From NCBI RefSeq assembly GCF_014636495.1, contig NZ_BMEM01000002.1, positions 310,001 to 374,000 of the forward strand: a stretch of DNA of 64,000 nucleotides, given 5' to 3'. Positions 1 to 9,135 of this stretch are shown here, piece after piece. The notes under the pieces are model-generated. The model had not been told where the DNA came from. It saw only the letters and a program-made list of their open reading frames with translations, and searched no databases. Positions within the stretch are counted from its first letter, which is position 1. Every line of letters begins with the position of its first letter. This DNA is from Ornithinimicrobium tianjinense (GTDB lineage: Bacteria > Actinomycetota > Actinomycetes > Actinomycetales > Dermatophilaceae). A program made the position numbers and the translations under genes.

Positions 1-125
1 CCGAGCACCACCGGATGCGGGACATGGAGCGTCCGCCGGTCCCCGAGGTCACCGGCGCCTACGGCAACCGGGTCGACCTGAGCAAGCGCCGCAGGCTGGT
101 GCCGCAGTCGGGCGACCAGCGCTGA
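1..125 (+). CDS. C-terminal end of an unidentified protein
   Basis: An open frame enters from the left edge and ends at a TGA at 123-125, giving about 40 residues of a strongly charged tail (it contains HHRMRDMERPPVPEV and ends LVPQSGDQR). I do not recognise a family. The frame is codirectional with the helicase gene that starts 52 bases later. Codon use, with almost every third base G or C, matches neighbouring real genes. Only the tail is visible, so function cannot be assigned. Confidence 0.5.
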   Translation, partial: EHHRMRDMERPPVPEVTGAYGNRVDLSKRRRLVPQSGDQR

Positions 126-177
126 CGTCCGGCTACCGGCGCCGACGTCTGTCGGTGGCCGGTGGCACAGTGGTCGC

Positions 178-3100
178 GTGACCACGCAGCCGCACCAGGC
201 GGTCCTCGACCGCTTCTCTCCCGCCACGCGGGCGTGGTTCGACGCCTCCTTCCCCGGCCCCACTGCGGCCCAGGCCGGAGCGTGGGAGGCCATCAGCCGG
301 GGCGACCACACCCTCGTCGTGGCTCCCACCGGATCGGGCAAGACCCTCTCGGCGTTCCTGTGGGCGATCGACCGCATCGTCGCCACCCACGCGGAGCCGC
401 CGCAGCCGGCCGTCCGTGAGGACGGCAGCGAGCGCGGCCGCTGCCGCGTCCTCTACGTCTCCCCGCTCAAGGCCCTGGCCGTCGACGTCGAGCGCAACCT
501 CCGCTCCCCGCTCGTCGGCATCGGCCACGCCGCGACTCGCCTCGGTATGCCGTCGCCGCGCGTCTCGGTCGCGGTCCGCTCCGGCGACACCCCGGCAGCA
601 GACCGCCGGGCGTTCGCCCGGGACGGCGCCGAGATCCTCATCACGACGCCCGAGTCGCTCTTCCTGCTCCTCACCTCCCAGGCCCGCTCGGCGCTGACCG
701 GCGTCGAGTCGGTGATCGTCGACGAGGTCCACGCGGTCGCCGGCACCAAGCGCGGCGCCCACCTCGCCCTCACCCTCGACCGGCTCGACGCGCTCCTCGA
801 GCGGCCGGCCCAGCGGATCGGCCTGTCGGCGACCGTGCGTCCGGTCGAGGAGGTCGCGCGCTACCTCGCCGGCGGGCGGCCCGTGAGCATCGTCCAGCCG
901 GAGTCGACCAAGCGCTGGGACCTGCGCGTGGTCGTGCCGGTCCCCGACATGTCCGACCCCGGCGCGACCGAGCTGCCCGGGCCTGCCGCGGGCGGTGCCC
1001 CGACCGCACCCGCACAGCGGGCCACCGCGCAGGAGCGGGCGGCCCAGCCCGATGACTGGATGAGCGGCCCGGGCCCGGTGCTCCCCGACCTCGACGGCGA
1101 CGGGGACGGCGACGTCTGGGCGCCCGCCCCCGACCCCGAGGAACGCGCCTCGATCTGGCCGCACGTCGAGCGGCGCGTCGCCGACCTGATCACCGAGCAC
1201 ACCTCCACCCTCGTCTTCACCAACTCACGCCGGGTCGCCGAGCGCTTCACCGCACGGCTCAACGAGGACTGGGACGAGCGCCTCGAGGCGACCGGAGCCG
1301 ACTCGGACCGGGACGGGGACGAGGCCGGGTCCGGGGCGCCACGCCATACCGGAACGTCCCGCGCCCCCGCCCAGGTGATGGCGCAGTCCGGGGCCAGCCA
1401 GGGCGCCCCGCCGGCGCTCGCGCGCGCCCACCACGGGTCGGTGAGCAAGGAGCAGCGGGCGGTCATCGAGGACGCCCTCAAGACCGGGCAGCTGCCTGCC
1501 GTGGTCGCCACGAGCAGCCTCGAGCTCGGCATCGACATGGGAGCCGTCGACCTCGTCGTCCAGGTCGCCAGCCCGCCGAGCGTCGCCTCCGGGCTGCAGC
1601 GCGTCGGTCGTGCCGGCCACCAGGTGGGCGCGGTCAGCGCGGGCGTGTTCTTCCCGACCCACCGCGCCGACCTGGTCCAGACCGCGGTCGTCGTCGACCG
1701 CATGCGCGCCGGGATGATCGAGCAGCTGCACGTGCTCACCAACCCCCTCGACGTCCTCGCCCAGCAGGTCGTGGCCATGGTCGCGATGGAGGACTGGGCG
1801 GTCCCCGACCTCTTCGACCTGGTGCGGCGCAGCGCGAGCTTCGCCGCGCTCCCCCGGCCGCTGTTCGACGCGGTGCTCGACATGCTGGCGGGCCGCTACC
1901 CGGGCGAGGACTTCGCCGACCTGCGCCCACGGATCGAGTGGGACCGCGTGACCGACACCTTGACCGCCCGGCGCGGCGCCCAGCTGCTCGCCGTCACCTC
2001 CGGCGGCACGATCCCCGACCGCGGCCTGTATGCCGTGATGCTCGCGACCGGCGACGGCCCGGGCCGTCGGGTGGGTGAGCTGGACGAGGAGATGGTCTAC
2101 GAGTCGCGGGTCGGCGACGTCTTCACCCTCGGCACGACCAGCTGGCGGATCGAGGACATCACCCACGACCAGGTGCTGGTCACGCCGGCGCCGGGGCAGG
2201 TGGGCCGGTTGCCGTTCTGGAAGGGCGAGGCGCAGGGGCGCCCCGCCGAGCTGGGCGCGGCGGTCGGCGCGTTCGTGCGCGAGACCGCGGGTATGCCGCG
2301 CTCCGCCGCCCTGGAGTCGCTCACCGGCCGCGGCCTCGACCGCTGGGCGGCCGACAACCTCGTCACCTACCTGGAGGAGCAGCGCGAGGCGACGGTGCAC
2401 CTGCCGGACGACCGGACCGTCGTCGTCGAGCGCTTCCGCGACGAGATCGGCGACTGGCGGGTGGTGGTGCACTCGCCGTGGGGCCGCCCGGTGCACGGGC
2501 CGTGGGCGCTGTGCCTGGCGGCGCGGATGCGGGAGCGCTACGGGACCGACGTGCAGGCGCTGGCCGCGGACGACGGGATCGTGCTGCGGATGCCGGACCT
2601 CGGCGGCTGGGACGAGGACGGTCGCGGTAGCGGGGGCGCTGACACCCGGGAGGAGCAGGCTCGGCTCGACGCGGAGATCGTCGAGCTGCTGACGCTCGAC
2701 CCGGACGAGGTGGCCGACCTCGTCACCCAGGAGATCGGCGGGTCGGCGCTGTTCGCCTCGCGCTTCCGCGAGTGCGCCGCGCGGGCCCTGCTGCTGCCGC
2801 GGCGCAACCCGGGCAGGCGCCAGCCGCTCTGGCAGCAGCGGCAGCGCTCGGCACAGCTGCTGGAGGTCGCGGCGCGCTATCCCACCTTCCCGATCGTGCT
2901 CGAGGCGGTGCGCGAGTGCGTCCAGGACGTCTACGACGTGGACTCCCTCGTCGACCTGATGCGCGGGGTGGCCTCGCGCCAGGTGCGGGTCGTGTCGGTC
3001 GCCAGCGCCCAGCCCTCGCCGTTCGCCCGGTCCCTGCTCATGGGCTACATGGCCCAGTTCCTCTACGAGGGCGACTCTCCCCTGGCCGAGCGTCGCGCGG

Positions 3101-5121
3101 CGGCGCTGTCGCTCGACCCCGCCCTGCTGGCCGAGCTGCTTGGCCGCGGTGAGGGCGCCTCGCTCCGCGACCTGCTCGACCCCGAGGTCGTGGTCCGCAC
3201 GGAGGCCGAGCTGCAGCGCCTGACGCCCGAGCGGGCGGCGCGCGACACCCAGGACCTGCTCGACCTGCTGCGCGTCCTCGGCCCGCTCTCGACCGCCGAG
3301 CTCCGGGAGCGCACCCAGGAGGAGTCGCGCGGCCTGGTCGACGGCTGGCTCGACGAGCTCGCGGGAGCCCGCCGCGTCATCCCGGTGCGCGTCGGGGGCG
3401 ACGACCGGTGGGCGGACGCGCAGGACGCCGCCCGGCTGCGCGACGCGCTCGGCACCGCCATCCCCGTGGGCGTTCCCGCGGCCTACCTCGAGGGCGTCGA
3501 GGACCCGCTCGGCGACCTCGTGGTCCGCTACGCCCGGACCCACGGGCCGTTCACGCTGGAAGCACTGGCCGCTCGCCTGGGCCTGGGCGCGGCGGTCGTG
3601 CGCGACGCGACCCGCCGACTGGTGTCCACCGGCCGGATGGCCGAGGGCGCGCTCGTCCCGCACGGCACCGGCCACGACGACCTCTGCGACGCCGAGGTGC
3701 TGCGGCTCCTGCGCCGGCGCTCGCTCGCGGCCCTGCGCCAGGAGGTCGAGCCGGTCCCCCAGCGGACCTATGCCCGCTTCCTGCCGCGCTGGCAGGGCGC
3801 GACCGGTCTCGGCTCCGGCGAGGGTGAGCAGCTGCGCGGGGTCGACGGCGTCCTCCGGGCGGTCGAGCAGCTCGCCGGCGCCCGTCTGCCCGCCTCGTCC
3901 CTGGAGAGCCTGGTGCTCCCGGCTCGCGTGCGCGACTACTCCCCCGCGCTGCTCGACGAGCTCATGACCGGCGGCGAGGTGCTGTGGCAGGGCCACGGCA
4001 GCCTCCCCGGCGACGACGGCTGGGTCTCCCTCCACCTGGCGGACACGGCATACCTCACGCTGGCGGAGCCCGAGAGCGTCGAGGGCGAGCTGGCCGCGCG
4101 GGTGCGCGAGGTGCTCGAGCGCGTCCCCGGGGGCGCCTACCTGTTCCGCTCGCTCACCGACGCCCTCGGCCTGACCGACGACCAGGCCCTCAACGCCACG
4201 CTGTGGGACCTCGTATGGGCCGGGGCGCTCAGCGCCGACACCTTCGCGCCGGTGCGCGGCCTCCTGGGCGGCGGGCGCACGGCGCACCGGACCCGCCGGG
4301 CGCCGCGTGCCGGACGGTGGTCACGCACCTCGGTCGCCCTGGGGAGCCGCCCGTCCCGCCCCGCGATGCCCGTCCGCTCGGGGCCGCCGACCGCCGTCGG
4401 CCGGTGGGCGCTCCTGCCGCAGGTCGAGGTCGACCCGACGGTGCGGGGACTCGCGACGGCTGAGCAGCTGCTCGACCGCTACGGCGTGCTCACCCGCGGA
4501 TCCGTCGTCGCGGAGGGCATCCCCGGCGGGTATGCCGGCGTCTACCGGGTCCTCGCCGGTGCCGAGGAGGCGGGTCGGGTCCGTCGCGGGTATGTCGTGG
4601 AGGGTCTGGGCGCGGCGCAGTTCGGGACCGCGGGGGCGATCGACCGGTTGCGCGCGCTCGACGGCGAGGCGCGTGACCAGGCACCGCGGACGCCCGAGGT
4701 CGTGCTGCTGGCTGCCACCGACCCTGCGAACCCGTACGGCGCGAGCGTGCCCTGGCCGGACAGGGGCGTCGCCGCGGAGGGACGGACCGAGGGCGAGGAG
4801 GCGGGTGCAGGTGGCACCCACCGGCCGGGGCGCAAGGCCGGGTCGATGGTGGTGCTGGTCGATGGGCAGCTCGTTCTCTACCTCGAGCGCGGCGGTCGCA
4901 CGGCGCTGACCTACCCGGCGGCGTCGGCGGCCGAGCCCGAGGCGGTCTGGGACGCCGTCGCCGGAGCCCTCGTCGGGGCCGTCAGGTCCGGCGCCCTCGG
5001 CGGCCTCACGGTCACCAAGATCGACGGGGACCCGGCGCTCGGGTCGGCGGTCCCGCTGGCGACCGCGCTGGTCCGAGCCGGCTTCCACACGGCTCCCCAG
5101 GGTCTGCGCCTGCGCAGGTGA
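178..5121 (+). CDS. lhr: Lhr-type ATP-dependent DNA helicase
   Basis: Large superfamily 2 helicase of the Lhr family, 1647 residues from a GTG start; actinobacterial members are about 1500-1600. Visible motifs are Walker A APTGSGKT (49-56), DEVH (182-185), SAT (217-219), a motif V segment SSLELGIDMG and motif VI QRVGR (474-478), followed by the long Lhr C-terminal region. The family unwinds DNA or RNA-DNA hybrids by 3'-5' translocation and is linked to DNA repair; this role is inferred from family. Two low-complexity acidic or Ala/Gly/Pro inserts (roughly residues 262-325 and 372-415) sit between helicase motifs and look lineage-specific. The same strand carries nei2 1.5 kb downstream, a pairing also seen in Mycobacterium, which supports a repair role. 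Confidence 0.95.
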   Translation: MTTQPHQAVLDRFSPATRAWFDASFPGPTAAQAGAWEAISRGDHTLVVAPTGSGKTLSAFLWAIDRIVATHAEPPQPAVREDGSERGRCRVLYVSPLKALAVDVERNLRSPLVGIGHAATRLGMPSPRVSVAVRSGDTPAADRRAFARDGAEILITTPESLFLLLTSQARSALTGVESVIVDEVHAVAGTKRGAHLALTLDRLDALLERPAQRIGLSATVRPVEEVARYLAGGRPVSIVQPESTKRWDLRVVVPVPDMSDPGATELPGPAAGGAPTAPAQRATAQERAAQPDDWMSGPGPVLPDLDGDGDGDVWAPAPDPEERASIWPHVERRVADLITEHTSTLVFTNSRRVAERFTARLNEDWDERLEATGADSDRDGDEAGSGAPRHTGTSRAPAQVMAQSGASQGAPPALARAHHGSVSKEQRAVIEDALKTGQLPAVVATSSLELGIDMGAVDLVVQVASPPSVASGLQRVGRAGHQVGAVSAGVFFPTHRADLVQTAVVVDRMRAGMIEQLHVLTNPLDVLAQQVVAMVAMEDWAVPDLFDLVRRSASFAALPRPLFDAVLDMLAGRYPGEDFADLRPRIEWDRVTDTLTARRGAQLLAVTSGGTIPDRGLYAVMLATGDGPGRRVGELDEEMVYESRVGDVFTLGTTSWRIEDITHDQVLVTPAPGQVGRLPFWKGEAQGRPAELGAAVGAFVRETAGMPRSAALESLTGRGLDRWAADNLVTYLEEQREATVHLPDDRTVVVERFRDEIGDWRVVVHSPWGRPVHGPWALCLAARMRERYGTDVQALAADDGIVLRMPDLGGWDEDGRGSGGADTREEQARLDAEIVELLTLDPDEVADLVTQEIGGSALFASRFRECAARALLLPRRNPGRRQPLWQQRQRSAQLLEVAARYPTFPIVLEAVRECVQDVYDVDSLVDLMRGVASRQVRVVSVASAQPSPFARSLLMGYMAQFLYEGDSPLAERRAAALSLDPALLAELLGRGEGASLRDLLDPEVVVRTEAELQRLTPERAARDTQDLLDLLRVLGPLSTAELRERTQEESRGLVDGWLDELAGARRVIPVRVGGDDRWADAQDAARLRDALGTAIPVGVPAAYLEGVEDPLGDLVVRYARTHGPFTLEALAARLGLGAAVVRDATRRLVSTGRMAEGALVPHGTGHDDLCDAEVLRLLRRRSLAALRQEVEPVPQRTYARFLPRWQGATGLGSGEGEQLRGVDGVLRAVEQLAGARLPASSLESLVLPARVRDYSPALLDELMTGGEVLWQGHGSLPGDDGWVSLHLADTAYLTLAEPESVEGELAARVREVLERVPGGAYLFRSLTDALGLTDDQALNATLWDLVWAGALSADTFAPVRGLLGGGRTAHRTRRAPRAGRWSRTSVALGSRPSRPAMPVRSGPPTAVGRWALLPQVEVDPTVRGLATAEQLLDRYGVLTRGSVVAEGIPGGYAGVYRVLAGAEEAGRVRRGYVVEGLGAAQFGTAGAIDRLRALDGEARDQAPRTPEVVLLAATDPANPYGASVPWPDRGVAAEGRTEGEEAGAGGTHRPGRKAGSMVVLVDGQLVLYLERGGRTALTYPAASAAEPEAVWDAVAGALVGAVRSGALGGLTVTKIDGDPALGSAVPLATALVRAGFHTAPQGLRLRR

Positions 5122-5151
5122 TGGCCGCCACCGTCGGGCTCGCGTGATCGA

Positions 5152-6106
5152 ATGTCGCTCGTGCCAGCACCAGAGAGACCGACCACCGCCGCGCTGGCCG
5201 CCGTCGGCGCCGCCGCCCTGTGGGGCACCACCGGCACCGCCCAGGCCCTCGGGCCGGACGGCACGGACCCGGTGAGCGTCGGAGCCCTGCGGATCGCCGT
5301 GGGCGCTGTGGTGCTCGGCCTGCTCGCCGCTCGAGGTATGCCGCGACGCGCGGCGCAGGGCGATCCTCGCGTCCTCGGCGCGGGGACCGGGCGGCTCCCC
5401 GCCGGCGCCGTCCTCCTGCTGGGCGGCCTGTGCGTGGCGGCCTACCAGGCCTGCTTCTTCCTCGGGGTGGATCGCGCCGGGGTCGCCGTGGGCACGGTCG
5501 TCGCGCTCGGGGTGGCGCCGCTGGCGACGGGCGCTCTGGGGCTGCTCCTCGGCGAGCGCCTGACGCGCCGGTGGGGCGCGGCGACGGCCGGGGCTGTCGT
5601 CGGGGTCGTCCTCCTGGTCCTCGGCGCGGGGGGCGGCCGGGGCGGGCGTGGACCCGCTCGGCGTCGCCGGCGCTCTCGGTGCTGGCCTGTCCTACGCCGG
5701 CTACACCGTCACCGCGCGCACGCTGCTGCTCCGGGGCGCTCACGGCGTCACCGTGATGGCCGGGATGTTCGGCGTCGGAGCCATGGTCCTGCTCCCCGCG
5801 GTGGCCGGCGCGGACCTGGGCTGGGTGCTGAGCGCGCGCGGTGCGCTCATGGTCGCGTGGCTGGGCCTGGTGGCCACCGGTCTGTCGTACGTCCTGTTCC
5901 AGCACGGTCTGGCCGGGCTTCCCTCGAGCACCGTCGCGACGCTCTCGCTCGCCGAGCCGGTCACCGCGACCCTGCTCGGCGTGCTCGTGCTGGGCGAGGT
6001 GCTCGGCAGCCTCAGCGCGCTCGGGATCACGGTGGTCGTGCTGAGCCTGGCCGCCATGGCGCTGCCCGGTCGTCGGCCGCGGGCCGGGACTAGGGTCGCT
6101 CCATGA
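5152..6106 (+). pseudogene. EamA (DMT) family permease, broken by a one-base frameshift
   Basis: Reads as an EamA/RhaT-type metabolite permease of about 317 residues with ten hydrophobic segments, but in two frames. The 5' part (from ATG 5152, MSLVPAPERP) covers about five membrane helices. It then loses frame near 5628-5640, and the 3' part (GVDPLGVAGALGAGLSYAGY to [10 protein letters not shown]) continues in the next frame to a TGA at 6104-6106. Removing one G from the six-G run at 5628-5633 joins the halves seamlessly (LVLGAGAAGAGVDPLGVAG). The gene is therefore inactivated, phase-variable at a homopolymer, or affected by a sequencing error. The stop overlaps the next start (ATGA), so the two were probably translated together. 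Substrate is unknown. Confidence 0.8.
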
Positions 6107-6690
6107 CCCAGCCGCAGCACGATCCCACCATCTCGGCTCTCCCCCTGCCCGCCCGCGACGACGTGCCCGAGGGCGTGCGTCGACTCTGGGACAAGTCGCA
6201 GGAGGTCTTCGGCTTCGTCCCCAACGTCTTCGTCGCCCAGGCCTACAACGGCGAGCAGTTCCAGGCGTGGTGGGCCTACTTCAACCTCCTCGTCAACAAG
6301 GAGGGTCATCTCACCAACGCCGAGCGCGAGCTGCTCGCAGTGGTCGTCAGCGGCCTCAACCGCTGCACGTACTGCGCCGTCTCGCACGGTGCCGCACTGC
6401 GCCACTACTCCGGGGACCCGGTCACCGCAGATCTCGTCGCCGTCAACTGGCGCCAGGCCCAGCTGCCGCCGCGCGAGGCGGCGCTCGCGGCCTACGCCGA
6501 GCAGCTGACCCTGCGTCCCGCCGAGGTGACAGCGCTGGACCTGGAGCCGCTCCGGGCGGTCGGCCTGGACGACCACCAGATCCTGGAGGCGATCCAGGTC
6601 ATCGGGATGTTCAACATGACCAACCGGGTGTCCACGGCTCTGGCGATGGTCCCCAACGTCGAGTACCACGCCCAGGGACGCGGTGCCTGA
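6103..6690 (+). CDS. AhpD-like / carboxymuconolactone decarboxylase-fold peroxidase-related protein
   Basis: A 195-residue cytoplasmic protein of the CMD/AhpD superfamily. The hallmark CxxC with downstream His is present in [11 protein letters not shown] (near residues 89-98), the redox centre used by alkylhydroperoxidase-like members. An N-terminal segment typical of the 'uncharacterised peroxidase-related enzyme' subgroup ([20 protein letters not shown]) precedes it. Start ATG 6103 overlaps the permease stop, and its own last codons overlap the nei2 start by 8 bases, indicating a tightly coupled operon. A role in peroxide or organic hydroperoxide defence is inferred from the family; the real substrate is unknown. 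Confidence 0.8.
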   Translation: MTQPQHDPTISALPLPARDDVPEGVRRLWDKSQEVFGFVPNVFVAQAYNGEQFQAWWAYFNLLVNKEGHLTNAERELLAVVVSGLNRCTYCAVSHGAALRHYSGDPVTADLVAVNWRQAQLPPREAALAAYAEQLTLRPAEVTALDLEPLRAVGLDDHQILEAIQVIGMFNMTNRVSTALAMVPNVEYHAQGRGA

Positions 6691-7549
6691 GGGGGACGCC
6701 GTCTGGCTGACCGCGCGGCGGCTGCACCGCGCGCTCGCCGGGCAGGTGCTTGTCGGCAGCGATCTGCGCTACCCCGCGCTGGCGACCGCGGACTTCTCCG
6801 GGCGGCGCACCGTCGAGGTGGTGCCGCGCGGGAAGCATCTGCTGCACCGCCTGGAGGGCGACCTGACCCTGCACAGCCACCTGCGGATGGACGGTTCCTG
6901 GCGGGTGCACCCGGTGGCGCGCCGCCGAGCACTAGGCGGCCGGCACACCGTGCGGGCGCTGCTGTGGACGACCGAGGTCGTCGCCGTGGGCGACCAGCTC
7001 GGCATGCTCGACCTCGTCCGCACTGCCGACGAGGCGGCCGTGGTCGGTCATCTGGGCCCGGACCTGCTCGACCCGGCCTTCGACCTGGACCGCGCGGTCG
7101 CCAACCTCCGTCAGGTGCCCCGTCGACCGCTCGTCGAGGCGCTGCTCGACCAGCGCAACGTTGCGGGGATCGGCACGATCTGGGCCAGCGAGCCGCTGTT
7201 CCTGGCCGGCCTTCACCCGTGGACGCCTGCCGGTGACGTCGACGTCGAGGCGCTCGCGGACCTGCTGCGCACCACCCGCCGGCTCATGGTCCAGAGCTGC
7301 CGCGACCGGCGGCTGGTGACCACGGGGCGCCCTGGGGTCTCCGAGGACACCTGGGTGTTCGGGCGGCGGGGACTGCCCTGCCACCGCTGCGGGACGGTCG
7401 TGAGGTGGGCGACGGTGGGACAGCAGCCGCAGCAGCGCTTCTTGGCCTACTGCCCGGCCTGCCAGGGCGGGATCGCCGCGCACGACGACGGCGCCAGACA
7501 GCTGCCGCTGGGTCACCGCTCGTCCTACCTGCAGGACGAACGCCCCTGA
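6683..7549 (+). CDS. nei: Fpg/Nei family DNA glycosylase (Nei2-type)
   Basis: Base-excision repair glycosylase/AP lyase of 288 residues. From the GTG start the protein begins MPEGD, so the catalytic Pro2 and the proton-donor Glu3 are present. A C-terminal zinc finger is formed by C233/C236 (CHRC) and C257/C260 (CPAC). The helix-two-turn-helix region ([23 protein letters not shown]) is conserved. Family members remove oxidised pyrimidines such as thymine glycol. The gene overlaps the AhpD-like gene, so oxidative defence and repair of oxidised DNA are co-transcribed; lhr upstream is on the same strand. Confidence 0.93.
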   Translation: MPEGDAVWLTARRLHRALAGQVLVGSDLRYPALATADFSGRRTVEVVPRGKHLLHRLEGDLTLHSHLRMDGSWRVHPVARRRALGGRHTVRALLWTTEVVAVGDQLGMLDLVRTADEAAVVGHLGPDLLDPAFDLDRAVANLRQVPRRPLVEALLDQRNVAGIGTIWASEPLFLAGLHPWTPAGDVDVEALADLLRTTRRLMVQSCRDRRLVTTGRPGVSEDTWVFGRRGLPCHRCGTVVRWATVGQQPQQRFLAYCPACQGGIAAHDDGARQLPLGHRSSYLQDERP

Positions 7550-7551
7550 CA

Positions 7552-7606
7552 GGTCTTTGTCGTAAGCCCGACCGTGAGCCCGGAGAAAAGACGCCGCCGG
7601 GGCTCA
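7552..7606 (-). terminator. Possible terminator hairpin after clgR
   Basis: On the minus strand, right after the clgR stop (7604-7606), the sequence can fold GAGCCCCGG against CCGGGCTC with one bulge and a loop containing TCTTTTCT. It lies in the 54-base gap between convergent nei2 and clgR. The stem is imperfect, so this is tentative. Confidence 0.3.
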
Positions 7607-7942
7607 GGCTGCGGTGACGACGGCGCCCCGGCGGGCGCCCACCTGAGCCCGACGGATCGGCTTGGCCAGGCCCTCGGTCAGCACGGCGGTCATCTGCGTC
7701 TCAGCGGCCTCGGCGAGGCTGACCCGGTCGGCCACGTCGGACAGCATGTCCGACAGCGGCACCTCCAGGGCCCGGCAGATGGAGGCGAGCAGCTCGGAGG
7801 AGGCTTCCTTCTCGCCGCGCTCCACCTCGGACAGGTAGCCCAGGGAGCAGGCGGCCTGCGAGCTGACCTCGCGCAGGGTGCGTCCCTGGCGCTGGCGCTC
7901 CTCACGCAGGACGTCACCCAGCTCACGTCGTAGCAGCACCAT
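7604..7942 (-). CDS. clgR: ClgR-type XRE transcriptional regulator
   Basis: A 112-residue helix-turn-helix protein starting [20 protein letters not shown]. The Cro/C1-type HTH spans about residues 8-65 ([23 protein letters not shown]), followed by a short C-terminal tail. This matches ClgR of actinobacteria, which activates clp protease genes and is itself a Clp substrate (family knowledge). It is the last gene of the ftsK-rimO-pgsA-cinA-clgR order. It starts 2 bases after the cinA stop, so it is almost certainly co-transcribed. The C-terminal ...AVVTAA is small and hydrophobic like the Clp degron described for ClgR. Confidence 0.85.
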   Translation of the reverse strand: MVLLRRELGDVLREERQRQGRTLREVSSQAACSLGYLSEVERGEKEASSELLASICRALEVPLSDMLSDVADRVSLAEAAETQMTAVLTEGLAKPIRRAQVGARRGAVVTAA

Positions 7943-7944
7943 GG

Positions 7945-8532
7945 TCAGCCCTCCTCTGCTGCGTCGGTCCCGTCGGTCGACGAGATCCCTACCGTACCTC
8001 CCGGCGCTGACAGACCGCCGCGCAGAGCCTCCTCCAGGAGCTGGAGCACCGCCTCGACGGCGCTGACGCGCACGGCTGTCCGGTCGCCGACCAGTGACAA
8101 CGCGCGGTGCACCCGCCCTGATTCCCCCGGCAGCGCCGGCAGCCCCGGCGTGTCGCGGGGACCGACGACCGCGATGTGGACCGTGCCGGCGGGGTGCCCG
8201 TCGCTCGGCCCGGGACCCGCCACGCCCGTCGTGGACAGGGCCCAGTCGGCCCCCAGCAGCGCCCGGACCCCGTCGGCCATCGCCTCGGCGCACTCCCTCG
8301 AGACCACCCCGTGCCCCTCGACCACCCCCGGCGGGACACCGAGCACCTCGATCTTGGCTGCCGGCGTGTAGGCCACGACTCCCCCGGCCACGACCGCGCT
8401 GGACCCCGGCACGTCGGTCAGCGCCGCCGTCACCAGCCCACCGGTGAGCGACTCGGCCGCCGCCACGGTCTGCCCGGCCTCGCGCAGCAGCCCGACGACG
8501 CGGGCCGCGGTCGTGACCGGTGCGGCCGTCAT
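7945..8532 (-). CDS. cinA: CinA C-terminal domain protein (NMN amidohydrolase type)
   Basis: A 195-residue stand-alone CinA C-terminal (PncC) domain, lacking the N-terminal MoCF domain of full CinA. Conserved blocks are [10 protein letters not shown] near residue 25-34 and STTGVAGPG at 100-108. PncC-type enzymes deamidate nicotinamide mononucleotide in pyridine nucleotide recycling; the historical 'competence/damage-inducible' name does not prove a competence role. The ATG at 8530-8532 overlaps the pgsA stop by 4 bases. About 20 residues past the domain ([18 protein letters not shown]) are low-complexity. Confidence 0.9.
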   Translation of the reverse strand: MTAAPVTTAARVVGLLREAGQTVAAAESLTGGLVTAALTDVPGSSAVVAGGVVAYTPAAKIEVLGVPPGVVEGHGVVSRECAEAMADGVRALLGADWALSTTGVAGPGPSDGHPAGTVHIAVVGPRDTPGLPALPGESGRVHRALSLVGDRTAVRVSAVEAVLQLLEEALRGGLSAPGGTVGISSTDGTDAAEEG

Positions 8533-9134
8533 CGCGCCGGCGCGGGCCGGGGTCCGAACGCCTGCCTCAGGTAGTCGACGCCGGTCACCACGGTGACGAC
8601 GAGCGCGGCATACATGATCCAGAGCCCGGCCGTCCCGACGACGCCGTCGAGCGGGGTGAGCATGAGGGTGAGGCCGACCGCCTGCAGGGCCGTCTTGAGC
8701 TTGCCGCCGCGGCTGGCCGGGATGACACCGCGCCGGATGACGACGAACCGCATCAGCGTGATGCCGATCTCGCGGACCAGGATGACGACGGTCACCCACC
8801 ACGGCAGCTCGCCGAGCAGGGACAGGCAGATCAGCGCCGAGCCCATCAGCGCCTTGTCGGCGATCGGGTCCATGAGCTTGCCGAACGCGGTGATCAGGCC
8901 GTTGCGGCGCGCGAGGTGCCCGTCGACCCAGTCGGTCGCGGTCGCCACGACGAACACGAGAGCGGCCCACCACCGGTCGGAGACGTCCTCGCCCGACTCC
9001 CGCATGAGCAGCCACACGAACAGCGGCACCATGAGCATGCGCAGCACGGTCAGTGCGTTGGGCAGGTTCCACGGGGAGGCCTGCGGCGCCTCCGGGGCGG
9101 TCGCGATGTCGGGGCCGTCGGGGTCGTGGATCAC
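8529..9134 (-). CDS. pgsA: CDP-diacylglycerol-glycerol-3-phosphate 3-phosphatidyltransferase family protein
   Basis: A 201-residue integral membrane CDP-alcohol phosphatidyltransferase. The complete signature D-x2-DG-x2-AR-x8-G-x3-D-x3-D is readable (DWVDGHLAR ... G ... D ... D), which is the catalytic and metal site. About five to six hydrophobic helices follow. The PgsA family makes phosphatidylglycerophosphate from CDP-DAG and glycerol-3-phosphate at the membrane. Actinobacteria carry several paralogues (PgsA1-3), so the exact acceptor alcohol is less certain than the family. It overlaps cinA by 4 bases and lies 1 base from rimO. Confidence 0.9.
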   Translation of the reverse strand: MIHDPDGPDIATAPEAPQASPWNLPNALTVLRMLMVPLFVWLLMRESGEDVSDRWWAALVFVVATATDWVDGHLARRNGLITAFGKLMDPIADKALMGSALICLSLLGELPWWVTVVILVREIGITLMRFVVIRRGVIPASRGGKLKTALQAVGLTLMLTPLDGVVGTAGLWIMYAALVVTVVTGVDYLRQAFGPRPAPAR

Positions 9135-9135
9135 G

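Noticed and set aside
1225-4287. Very long open frame antisense to lhr, and similar long antisense frames over ftsK, thyA and others
   Set aside because: These arise because high GC removes stop codons in the complementary frames. Their products are His/Arg/Gly-rich, lack family motifs and overlap well-supported genes.
7945-8532. Competence function from the CinA name, as support for the octamer being an uptake sequence
   Set aside because: Only the NMN amidohydrolase domain is present and it belongs to a common housekeeping order. It says nothing about DNA uptake.
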